Shown here: positions 1-5,076 of the stretch, one piece after another
Numbering within the stretch: position 1 is the stretch's first letter
Layout of the letters: the number at the start of each line of letters is the position of its first letter
Assembly (NCBI GenBank): GCA_947478535.1
Contig: CANJXD010000435.1
Coordinates: forward strand, 1-5,076
DNA length: 5,076 nt
Source of the DNA: Acetobacteraceae bacterium
Lineage (GTDB): Bacteria; Pseudomonadota; Alphaproteobacteria; Acetobacterales; Acetobacteraceae
Direction of reading: 5' to 3'
Position numbers and translations under genes: made by a program
The notes under the pieces: generated by a model
Seen by the model: only the letters and a program-made list of their open reading frames with translations
Told to the model about the DNA's origin: nothing
Database searches by the model: none

Positions 1-255
1 GATCGTCCGCCCCCGCGTCGTGATTCCCCTCGCGATGAAGGCGGCCCGACCTATGCCGTCAACGGCACGGTGAAGTGGTTCGACCAGGTGCGCGGCTTCG
101 GCTTCGTGACCCCGGACGACGGCGGCCAGGACGTGTTCCTTCACTCTTCCGTTCTGCAGCGCGCCGGCAAGGCCGACGTCCAGCAGGGCGAGAAGGTGAA
201 CCTCGACGTGCGTGACGGCCAGCGCGGTCGCCAAGCCGTGAGCATGAAGGAGTAG
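1..255 (+). CDS. Cold-shock-domain protein, C-terminal part (5' end outside window)
   Basis: A small OB-fold protein that binds single-stranded RNA or DNA in the cytoplasm; CspA-family members act as RNA chaperones. The frame is open from base 1 to TAG at 253-255, giving 84 visible residues. Visible residues 22-82 form one cold-shock domain: GTVKWF opens it, RNP1 appears as RGFGFV (31-36) and RNP2 as DVFLHSS (44-50). About 20 Pro/Arg/Asp-rich residues precede it, resembling an N-terminal extension or a linker after an upstream domain. The GTG at 70 is unlikely to be the start: no Shine-Dalgarno precedes it, and it would remove the conserved Gly-Thr before VKWF. Alphaproteobacteria often have longer cold-shock proteins with an extended N-terminus or two domains, and the DDGGQDVF loop fits the second domain of that type. 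A terminator follows. The family call is firm; the domain number is unknown. Confidence 0.9.
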   Translation, partial: DRPPPRRDSPRDEGGPTYAVNGTVKWFDQVRGFGFVTPDDGGQDVFLHSSVLQRAGKADVQQGEKVNLDVRDGQRGRQAVSMKE

Positions 256-256
256 T

Positions 257-275
257 CTTCCGCCCCGCGCGGAAG
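257..275 (+). other. Short hairpin just after the cold-shock gene stop
   Basis: A perfect 7-bp inverted repeat, CTTCCGC (257-263) with GCGGAAG (269-275), has a 5-base loop and begins one base after the stop codon. No T-run follows, so it is not a terminator on its own. It may add 3'-end stability to the transcript upstream of the terminator at 282-318. Its role is inferred. Confidence 0.4.
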
Positions 276-281
276 CTGCGG

Positions 282-318
282 AACCCCGGTCGCACCAGCG
301 GCCGGGGTTTTTCTTTTT
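282..318 (+). terminator. Rho-independent terminator of the cold-shock gene
   Basis: AACCCCGG (282-289) pairs perfectly with CCGGGGTT (302-309) across a 12-base loop. The stem is followed by a T-rich tract (308-318) broken by a single C. It lies 27 bases after the cold-shock stop codon, where an intrinsic terminator is expected. The stem is symmetric, but the T-tract is on the + strand only, so it should act on rightward transcription. Confidence 0.88.
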
Positions 319-501
319 CATCGGTCACCGCCAGATTTCGCCGGCCGTTAACCTCTTTCTGCGTTTTGCGGACAAACCAACAGGTTGAATTAACCGCTTC
401 TTCATTCTCCCGCGACCACCCTGGTATCGGCCGCCTCGCCCCCCGCCGCACCCACCGGCGCGGTCCGGCGTGGCAGCGGGAAGACCCCGAAGGAAGCCGC
501 C
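319..501 (+). promoter_or_regulatory. Gene-free leader with possible weak promoter before the 128-residue ORF
   Basis: No gene is supported here. Bases 306-405 are clearly AT-richer than the rest, as expected of a promoter region. A candidate promoter is TTGCGG (366-371) with AATTAA (388-393), spaced 16 bases, both weak matches. A small palindrome GGTT-GAATT-AACC lies at 383-395 over the candidate -10. TTAACC occurs twice (348-353 and 390-395). At the 3' end AAGGAAG (490-496) is a convincing ribosome binding site for the ATG at 502. The promoter assignment is tentative; the ribosome binding site is solid. Confidence 0.35.
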
Positions 502-888
502 ATGCCGATCTCTCCCTCGTCCACCGCCAACTCAACCGAAGCCGCCAGCCGGCCCTCCCTCCGCCTCATGGGTGGCCTCGACGGCATGCGGGATTTCGCC
601 TTCGCCTGGCCCAGCGCGCCGGAAGACCGCGTCCAACCCAGCCAGACCCAGATGCTGGCACGCGCTGTCGCCGGCATTGTCGCCGTGGCGCTGGATCGGG
701 CGCGGGATGCCGGAGAGGCAGCCCTGCTGCGCGACGAACTCCGCAAGATCCTGGACCATCCCATCGCCGAAGCGGATATCGACCCACGCGAGGCCGGCCT
801 CGGGGAGGCGGAGGCGATTACCGATGCCGAGGGCGCGAGCGAGGCGGAACGGCTGAGCAGCCTGATGCAGCGCCAATCCGGCCGCTGA
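502..888 (+). CDS. Hypothetical protein, 128 residues
   Basis: I do not recognise a family. Coding is supported by the AAGGAAG ribosome binding site 5 bases before ATG, a codon pattern with G or C in most third positions, and an end that abuts the next gene by one base without overlap. The product has no signal peptide or membrane segment. Residues 1-22 are Ser/Thr/Ala/Pro-rich and probably flexible. Residues 50-85 look like one or two amphipathic helices rich in Ala, Leu, Arg and Glu. Residues 88-123 are acidic (many Asp/Glu) and end in a basic tail, QRQSGR. There are no cysteines and no catalytic motif, so a small cytoplasmic helical protein is the most that can be said. Long frames on both strands overlap it, but none has comparable signals. 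Confidence 0.6.
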   Translation: MPISPSSTANSTEAASRPSLRLMGGLDGMRDFAFAWPSAPEDRVQPSQTQMLARAVAGIVAVALDRARDAGEAALLRDELRKILDHPIAEADIDPREAGLGEAEAITDAEGASEAERLSSLMQRQSGR

Positions 889-889
889 A

Positions 890-1639
890 TCACCCGAAAT
901 GGCGGGGGCGCAGCCCGCCATGGAACCAGGTCAGCATGGTGTATATATCGAACACCGGCAGCCCGGTTGCCGCCTGCAGGGCCGCCGCGTAGGGCGGCAT
1001 GTTCGTGCATTCCAGCACGATGGCACCGACCTCCGGATGCTGCGCCACCAGCGCGCGCCCGGCCTCCAGGATATCCTGCTCCGCCCGCGCGGTATCGAGG
1101 TCCATCGCGGCGCCCTGCACCACCACGCGGAAGAATTCCCGCCCACCTTCCGTGCCCATCACCGGTGTGTCCCGCGCCACGCCCACCGCATCCAGATGCG
1201 CTGTGCTCAGCGCTGCGCGGTTCACCGTCAGCACGCCCACCCGCTTGCCCGCCGGCAGCGTCGCCTGCACCCAGGGCACCTGCATCAACGACGAGGTCGC
1301 GACCGGTACGCCGACCGCCGCCGCCAATTCCTGCTGGAACAGCGCGAGAAAGCCGCAACTTGTGGTGATCGCCTCCGCCCCCTGGTCCACCAGATCCCGC
1401 GCCGCCGCGATGAAGGCGGGCAGCAGGCCGGCCGCATTTTGCAGCACCACCCGCTCCGGGCTCGCGCCGCGCACCACATGGAAAAGCACGGGGAATGGCC
1501 AGGTGCCGGCGTGGCCCATATCGCCGGGAATCCGCGGAAAGCGCGTTTCCAGCATGAGGATGCCGAGCGGCGCGCCATAGAGGGTTTTGCCACCGCGCGC
1601 GATCGGGCGCGGCGAAGGGAGCGGGTTCATGGCCCACAT
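890..1639 (-). CDS. Aspartate/glutamate racemase superfamily protein
   Basis: A cytoplasmic enzyme of the cofactor-independent Asp/Glu/hydantoin racemase superfamily, which also includes maleate isomerase and arylmalonate decarboxylase. These use two cysteines, one from each pseudo-symmetric half, as acid and base at a carbon next to a carboxylate. Both are visible: Cys95 in TTSCGF and Cys211 in LECTNMPPY. Other family features are the early YGAPLGILML strand and GKRVGVLTVN (131-140) opening the second half. At 249 residues it has the normal length and looks complete. The substrate cannot be read from sequence; the divergent solute-binding gene suggests an imported amino or organic acid. The start is uncertain. 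ATG at 1639 follows a G-rich stretch that lies in a hairpin; ATG at 1630 would give MNPLPSP and lacks a clear ribosome binding site. The gene converges on the 128-residue ORF with one base between them. Confidence 0.88.
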   Translation of the reverse strand: MWAMNPLPSPRPIARGGKTLYGAPLGILMLETRFPRIPGDMGHAGTWPFPVLFHVVRGASPERVVLQNAAGLLPAFIAAARDLVDQGAEAITTSCGFLALFQQELAAAVGVPVATSSLMQVPWVQATLPAGKRVGVLTVNRAALSTAHLDAVGVARDTPVMGTEGGREFFRVVVQGAAMDLDTARAEQDILEAGRALVAQHPEVGAIVLECTNMPPYAAALQAATGLPVFDIYTMLTWFHGGLRPRHFG

Positions 1640-1646
1640 CCTAGCC

Positions 1647-1665
1647 CCCCGCCGGAGCGGCGGGG
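1647..1665 (-). promoter_or_regulatory. Strong hairpin in the racemase gene leader
   Basis: A perfect 8-bp GC-only inverted repeat, CCCCGCCG (1647-1654) and CGGCGGGG (1658-1665), has a 3-base GAG loop. On the minus strand it ends 7 bases before the ATG at 1639. The right-hand G-run, the only Shine-Dalgarno-like sequence there, lies inside the stem. It could mask the ribosome binding site or serve as an operator in the divergent promoter region. The structure is seen; the function is inferred. Confidence 0.45.
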
Positions 1666-1683
1666 AGTGCCACGCATTCCGGG

Positions 1684-1696
1684 GCTTGCATCAAGC
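1684..1696. promoter_or_regulatory. Short inverted repeat in the divergent intergenic region
   Basis: GCTTG-CAT-CAAGC (1684-1696) is a perfect 5+5 inverted repeat near the middle of the 100 bases between the divergent racemase and Bug genes. A possible -35, TTGCAT (1686-1691), overlaps it, though no good -10 follows toward the Bug gene. It is the only dyad here besides the GC hairpin and is a candidate operator. At this length it could arise by chance. Confidence 0.25.
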
Positions 1697-1739
1697 GGCC
1701 TGGCGCTTTCTTCTGCACTGAACAGCCGGAGAGACCGCA

Positions 1740-2738
1740 ATGAAGCTCGCCCGCCGCCTGCTGGCCCTGCCAATCCTGGCCGCCCTCGCCAGCGTGCCGA
1801 CCACCGTCCAGGCCCAGGAAGCGCCCTGGCCGAACCGCCCCATCGAGTTTCTCGCGGGATTCCCGAACGGGTCGGGCGTCGATATCTATCAGCGCCGTCT
1901 GGCCGGCCCGCTGTCCCGGGCGCTGGGCGTGCCGGTGGTGGTCAACAACCGCATCGGCGCCGGCGGCAATATTGCCTCCGACTTCGTCGCCAAGGCCCGG
2001 CCGGATGGCTACCTGATCCTGTTCGCCACCGCCGGGACCCATGCCATCAACCAGACGCTCTACCGGCGGCTGCCCTTCAATGTGCTGACTGACTTCACCC
2101 CGATCGCGCATCTCGGCGATGTGCCGAATGTGATGATCACCAGCATCCAGCAACGCCCGCAGTATCGCACCTGCATGGATGTGCTGGCGGATGCCCGCGC
2201 CCGGCCCGGCGCGCTGAACTACCCCAGCACCGGCAATGGCGCCTCCACCCATCTCGCCGGCGCTCTGTTTGCCACGCGGGCGCAGATCGATGCCGTGCAT
2301 GTGCCCTTCCCCGGCCAGCCCGGCGCGGTGACGTCGCTGCTCGGCGGCCAGACCGATTTCTTCTTCAACCAGACCGGCCCGGCCATGGGCATGATCCAGC
2401 AGGGTCAGGTGCGCGGCTTGGCGGTGACGACGCGCCAGCGCCTCAGCGCCCTGCCGGATGTGCCGACAGTGGCCGAAGCCTGCGGCCTGCCTGATTTCGA
2501 GAGCACGACCTGGTATGGCGTCTTCGGCCCGCCCGGCATGCCGGAAGCGATCACCCGCCGCCTGAACGAGGAGATCGTGAAGATCATCGAGGAGCCGGAG
2601 TTCAAGCGCTGGCTGATCGACACCCAGGGCATCGATCCCCCGACCATCCGCACCCCGGCCGAATTCCGCGCCGTGCAGGAACGCGACGTCGCCCGCTGGG
2701 CGCAGGTGGTGCGCGACGCGCGGGCCACCGTGGACTGA
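1740..2738 (+). CDS. Bug/TctC-family tripartite tricarboxylate transporter substrate-binding protein
   Basis: A periplasmic solute receptor of the Bug (TctC) family, which captures carboxylates, amino acids or related small acids, classically for a TctA/TctB membrane pair. Residues 1-25 are a Sec signal peptide (basic MKLARR, hydrophobic core, VQA before Gln26). Mature family marks are WPNRPIEF near the start, VVVNNRIGAGGNIAS (66-80), ARPDGYLILF (86-95), the FTPIAHLG region, LNYPSTGNGASTHLAG (159-174) and WYGVFGPPGMP (258-268). The length of 332 residues is normal. The first ligand loop, usually PGGxxD, reads NGSGVD (43-48), a departure that may affect ligand choice. Cys145 and Cys248 are the only cysteines. 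The ATG is chosen because GGAGAG (1728-1733) lies 6 bases upstream and the signal peptide begins there. No TctA/TctB is in the window. It is divergent from the racemase gene, suggesting a shared substrate. Ligand unknown. Confidence 0.93.
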   Translation: MKLARRLLALPILAALASVPTTVQAQEAPWPNRPIEFLAGFPNGSGVDIYQRRLAGPLSRALGVPVVVNNRIGAGGNIASDFVAKARPDGYLILFATAGTHAINQTLYRRLPFNVLTDFTPIAHLGDVPNVMITSIQQRPQYRTCMDVLADARARPGALNYPSTGNGASTHLAGALFATRAQIDAVHVPFPGQPGAVTSLLGGQTDFFFNQTGPAMGMIQQGQVRGLAVTTRQRLSALPDVPTVAEACGLPDFESTTWYGVFGPPGMPEAITRRLNEEIVKIIEEPEFKRWLIDTQGIDPPTIRTPAEFRAVQERDVARWAQVVRDARATVD

Positions 2739-2749
2739 CGCGCGGCGTC
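2737..2749. terminator. Small hairpin between convergent Bug and IclR genes
   Basis: GACGC-GCG-GCGTC (2737-2749) is a perfect 5-bp stem that begins inside the Bug stop codon and fills the 13-base gap before the convergent IclR gene end. No T-tract follows on either strand, so it is a weak terminator candidate at best. It might separate converging transcripts. Confidence 0.25.
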
Positions 2750-2751
2750 GC

Positions 2752-3501
2752 TCAGCCGCCAAGCACGCGGGTCAGGTCCTGGCCCGCGGCGCGCACCGCC
2801 GCCTCGATCTCGGCAATGCGCCCCGCCGGTTCGCTGTGCAGGAAGGCGACGCTGACGGCGGCGAGGCAGGATCCTTCTGGTCCGAGGACAGGCGCGGCCA
2901 GGGCGTGCACGCCCTCGACATACTCGGCCCGGTCGGTCGCCAGACCGTCCCGCCGCACCGCCTCGAAGGCCGCGGCCAGGGCCGTCGGGTCCGTGATGGT
3001 GTTCGCCGTGCGCCTCGGCAGGGGCCCTGACAGCAGCCGGAGCCGATCCGCTTCCGGCAGATGCGCCGCCAGGACCTTGCTCGCGGCGCCGGCATGCAGG
3101 GGGAAGCGACGGCCGACCTGCGTCGAGATCGAATAGGCCCCAGGCCCGGCGGCGACCGCGACGACCAGCGCCAGGTCTCCGTCCCGCACCGAGAGCTTCG
3201 CGGTGGCCCGCGCCGCCTTCGCCAGCGCCGCGAGGGTGGGCCCGGCGAGCGAGACCAGATCGGCGCCGCCGGGCACGGCGCGTGCCCAGGCCAGAAGGCG
3301 TTGCCCCGGCGCGTAGAGGCCCATCGCGTCTCGGCGGACGGCGCCATGCGCCTCCAGCGAATTGAGGATCCGATAGACCGTGGTGCGCGGCACGCCGAGC
3401 CGCAGCGTCATGTCCCGGATGCCGAGCGGCACAGGGCTGGCGCAGAGCAGGTCCAGAAGTTGCAGCGCCCGGTCCACGCCCGGAATGCGGTGATCGCTCA
3501 T
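2752..3501 (-). CDS. IclR-family transcriptional regulator
   Basis: A DNA-binding regulator that usually controls neighbouring catabolic genes in response to a small-molecule effector. With ATG at 3501 it has 249 residues, a usual size. GVDRALQLLDLL (8-19) opens the winged helix-turn-helix; PRTTVYRILNSLEAHG (38-53) is the recognition helix. The effector domain shows GRRFPLHAGAASKVLAAH (130-147) and GLATDRAEYVEGVHALAAPV (186-205), both typical. A GTG at 3594 would add 31 Pro/Arg-rich residues and overlap the opposite gene; family members normally begin just before VDRAL, so 3501 is preferred although no good ribosome binding site precedes it. Only 31 bases separate it from the TTG of the divergent second Bug gene, very tight for two promoters. 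It probably regulates that Bug gene and the UxuA-like gene, by position. Confidence 0.93.
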   Translation of the reverse strand: MSDHRIPGVDRALQLLDLLCASPVPLGIRDMTLRLGVPRTTVYRILNSLEAHGAVRRDAMGLYAPGQRLLAWARAVPGGADLVSLAGPTLAALAKAARATAKLSVRDGDLALVVAVAAGPGAYSISTQVGRRFPLHAGAASKVLAAHLPEADRLRLLSGPLPRRTANTITDPTALAAAFEAVRRDGLATDRAEYVEGVHALAAPVLGPEGSCLAAVSVAFLHSEPAGRIAEIEAAVRAAGQDLTRVLGG

Positions 3502-3521
3502 CGCGCGTGGTGTCGAGGGGC

Positions 3522-3528
3522 GGAGGGG
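3522..3528 (+). promoter_or_regulatory. Shine-Dalgarno site that marks the original start of the second Bug gene
   Basis: GGAGGGG (3522-3528) ends 4 bases before TTG at 3533 (core GGAGG 6 bases away), a near-ideal site. No other candidate start for the second Bug gene (GTG 3576, CTG 3552) has one. It shows where translation most likely began. The TTG frame, however, is not the frame of the Bug domain downstream, which points to an indel in the signal peptide. Confidence 0.6.
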
Positions 3529-3532
3529 ATCG

Positions 3533-4484
3533 TTGACGAAGCCATCCGGCGCTGCTCGCGGCCCCACCGGCGCGCGTGCAGGCCTGGCCGACACAGCCCA
3601 TCACCTTTGTCAGCGGCGCCCCGCCTGGCGGCACGGTGGATCTGGTGGCGCGTACGGTGGCCGAAGCGCTGGCGCCCCGGCTCGGGCAACCCGTCGTCGT
3701 CGATGTGCGCCCCGGTGCCTCCTTCAACATCTCCGTCCAGCATGTCCTGCGGCAGCCCGCGGATGGCTACACGCTCGGCCTGGCGCCGATCACCATGGGC
3801 ACCAATCCCTCGCTGATGAATGTCGGCTACGATCCGCTCGCGGACATCGTGCCGGTGGCGCAGATGAGCGCGGTTCCGGTGCTGATCGTCGTCGGGCCGC
3901 GGGTGCCCTATCGGACCCTGCCGGAGATGGTGGCCTTCGCTCGCGCGAACCCTGAGAAGCTCACCCTCGGCCATGGCGGGCATGGCACCTCCGGCTATCT
4001 CGCGGCGCAGTTGCTGGCCCGCGAGGCGGAATTCCGATACCTGCCCGTGCCGTTCAGCGGCAGCGCGCCGATGCTGCCCCTGATCATGAGCGGCCAGCTC
4101 GATGGCCTCTTCGTGCCGGTGGACGGCGCCTTGCTCGGCCAATTGGCCGCCGGCCACTTGCGTGCGCTGGCGGTGATGCAGCCCACACGGTTGCAGCAAC
4201 TGCCGGAGGTGCCGACGACGCGGGAGGCGGGTTTCGGGCCGGGCGTGGATTTCCGCAGCTGGCACGGCACCTTCCTGCGGGCGGGCACGCCGCAGCCGAT
4301 CGTCTAACGCTACTTCGCCGCGGTCACCGCGGTGATGCGGGACCCGGCGGTGCAGCAGCGCCTGGCCACCGCGGGCATCGAGGCCGCGCCCTCCGCCAGT
4401 ATCGCGGAATTCGAGGCCTTCTATCGCGGTGAGTTGCAGCGCTGGGCGACGTTGATCCGTGCCCTTGGCATCCAGCCGAGCTGA
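3533..4484 (+). pseudogene. Bug/TctC-family solute-binding protein, disrupted
   Basis: A second periplasmic Bug-type receptor gene, apparently broken at two places. The Bug domain runs in one frame from about 3543 to TGA at 4482-4484: WPTQPITFVSG, the canonical PPGGTVDLVAR ligand loop, QPVVVDVRPGASFN, QPADGYTLGL and LTLGHGGHGTSGY are all clear. First lesion: the SD-supported TTG (3533) is in another frame, while PALLAAPPARVQA, the tail of a signal peptide, sits in the Bug frame behind a stop at 3534-3536. Second lesion: TAA at 4305-4307 follows PQPIV, and 58 further sense codons continue the family C-terminus (RYFAAVTAVMRDPAVQQRLA onward). The stop aligns with Arg273 of the intact Bug protein in this window. 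A GTG at 3576 could give 243 residues without signal peptide or C-terminal lobe, unlikely to work. The UxuA-like gene starts 7 bases later, so they were probably one operon. Sequencing error is the alternative. Confidence 0.82.
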
Positions 4485-4491
4485 GGGAACC

Positions 4492-5076
4492 ATGCTCCTC
4501 ACCATGCTTCTGCCGCCACTGCCGGATCGCCGCTGGGCCCTCGCCCGGCAGATGGGCGTCACGCAGGTCTTCACGAAATGCGCGCCGGAGCTGACCGGGG
4601 AGGCCCCCCCCCTGGGAACCCGGCGTCCTCGCCCGCTGCTGCGCGCGCTTCGCCGATGCGGGCCTGCAGGTGATCGGGCTGGAGGGCGACCAGTTCGACT
4701 TCACCCGCATCAAGCTGGGCCAGGAGGGTGCGGAGGAGGATTGCCACCGCTACGCCGAGATGGTGGCCGAGGCGGGGCGGCTCGGCATCCGCCTGATCTG
4801 CCAGAACTTCATGTGCGGCACCGGCTGGTTCCGCACGGAGAGCCACGCCGAAGGGCGCGGCGGGGCCAGCATTTCCCGCTTCAGCATGGCGGATGCGGCG
4901 TTGCTGCCGCCGATCGCCACGCCGCCCATCGGGCCGGAGGCGATCTGGGCCAACCTGACGCGCTTCCTCCGCATCGTCGTGCCGGCGGCGGAACGCGCGG
5001 GCGTGACCATCGCGCTGCACCCGGATGATCCGCCGGTCCCCATGCTGCGCGGCGTCGCGCGGGTGCTGATCTCGGC
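4492..5076 (+). pseudogene. Mannonate dehydratase (UxuA)-like, frameshifted and cut by the window edge
   Basis: It resembles UxuA, the metal-dependent TIM-barrel enzyme that dehydrates D-mannonate to 2-keto-3-deoxygluconate in hexuronate breakdown. ATG 4492 is preceded by GAGGGA (4483-4488), which overlaps the upstream stop codon and implies translational coupling. The first 40 codons end in GEAPP; then a run of nine C (4604-4612) breaks the frame. Dropping one C continues as WEPGVLARCCARFADAGLQ and stays open to base 5076. Matches to E. coli UxuA as I know it are QNFMCGTGWFRTE (YNFMPVLDWTRTD there) and LHPDDPP (VHPDDPP there), whose His (about residue 176 after repair) is an expected metal ligand. 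About 194 codons are visible, roughly half a UxuA. Unrepaired, translation ends at 5028 with a meaningless tail. The call could be loosened to a xylose-isomerase-like TIM-barrel protein. Whether the break is a mutation, phase variation or sequence error is open. Confidence 0.8.
4604..4612 (+). repeat. C9 homopolymer tract inside the UxuA-like gene
   Basis: Nine consecutive C lie early in the coding sequence (codons 38-41). Eight would keep the frame: Ala-Pro-Pro then Trp-Glu-Pro-Gly. Such tracts slip during replication and are also classic sites of base-calling error. This is the longest single-base run in the window. Confidence 0.9.

Noticed and set aside
348..395. Two TTAACC half-sites as a possible CtrA binding site
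   Set aside because: CtrA sites have two TTAA halves 7 bases apart; these are 36 bases apart.
402..1637. Long minus-strand open frame of 411 codons
   Set aside because: It overlaps the racemase in a different frame and the 128-residue ORF on the other strand. Its product is Gly/Arg/Ala-rich without a domain, as expected from GC-rich DNA.
1701..1717. Sigma-54-like promoter (TGGCGC ... CTGCA) before the first Bug gene
   Set aside because: The invariant GG and GC are separated by 11 bases instead of 10, and the -12 element is poor.
899..2092. Plus-strand open frame of 397 codons antisense to the racemase
   Set aside because: Low-complexity Arg/His/Pro-rich product that runs into the Bug gene in the wrong frame; a shadow frame.
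1641..2762. Minus-strand open frame of 373 codons opposite the first Bug gene
   Set aside because: The plus strand has a clear Bug domain, signal peptide and ribosome binding site. The antisense product is a repetitive Gly/Arg/His mix.
2405..3730. Minus-strand open frame of 441 codons across the IclR gene
   Set aside because: The IclR domain lies in another minus-strand frame, with helix-turn-helix and effector motifs intact. This one has none.
4318..4332. Dyad CCGCGGT-C-ACCGCGG after the in-frame TAA as a recoding or terminator element
   Set aside because: It lies in Ala-Val-Thr-Ala-Val codons whose GC-rich choices produce it easily, and no T-tract follows. There is no independent sign of recoding.
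3498..4574. Minus-strand open frame of 358 codons opposite the second Bug gene
   Set aside because: Antisense shadow. The Bug motifs are on the plus strand and continue even past its in-frame stop.

Overview
This 5,076-base window is very GC-rich, with strong third-position GC bias in its genes. It carries a cold-shock protein, an Asp/Glu racemase-family enzyme, two Bug/TctC-type periplasmic solute-binding proteins (one broken), an IclR regulator and a mannonate dehydratase (UxuA)-like enzyme. This mix suggests an alphaproteobacterium, most likely Acetobacteraceae (Roseomonas-like). That is inferred from family content and composition; there is no RNA gene or other taxonomic marker here. I see no tRNA, rRNA, insertion sequence, CRISPR array or integrase.

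Layout. Positions 1-255 (+) are the 3' end of a cold-shock-domain gene that enters from the left, followed by a good intrinsic terminator (282-318). The gene-free stretch 319-501 has an AT-richer patch with a possible weak promoter. Next is a hypothetical 128-residue protein (502-888, +), ending one base from the 3' end of a convergent Asp/Glu racemase-family gene (890-1639, -). That gene is divergent from an intact Bug solute-binding protein (1740-2738, +). Their 100-base shared upstream region holds a strong 8-bp hairpin over the racemase leader and a short inverted repeat. An IclR-type regulator (2752-3501, -) converges on the first Bug gene. It is divergent from a second Bug gene (3533-4484, +), which is followed 7 bases later by the UxuA-like gene (4492 to the right edge, +).

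How it may work together. The racemase/Bug pair looks like a small uptake-and-conversion unit for an organic or amino acid. The IclR, second Bug and UxuA-like genes look like a regulated sugar-acid or hexuronate catabolic unit. No TctA/TctB membrane subunits are in the window, so both binding proteins are orphans here.

Main observation. The second unit looks damaged. The second Bug gene has a good Shine-Dalgarno site but an out-of-frame, shortened signal peptide, and an in-frame TAA in its C-terminal lobe. The UxuA-like gene is thrown out of frame at a run of nine C. Intact neighbours lie on the left. This may be real operon decay, a switchable C-tract, or sequence error; the sequence alone cannot decide. 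I did not find a convincing new biological system.
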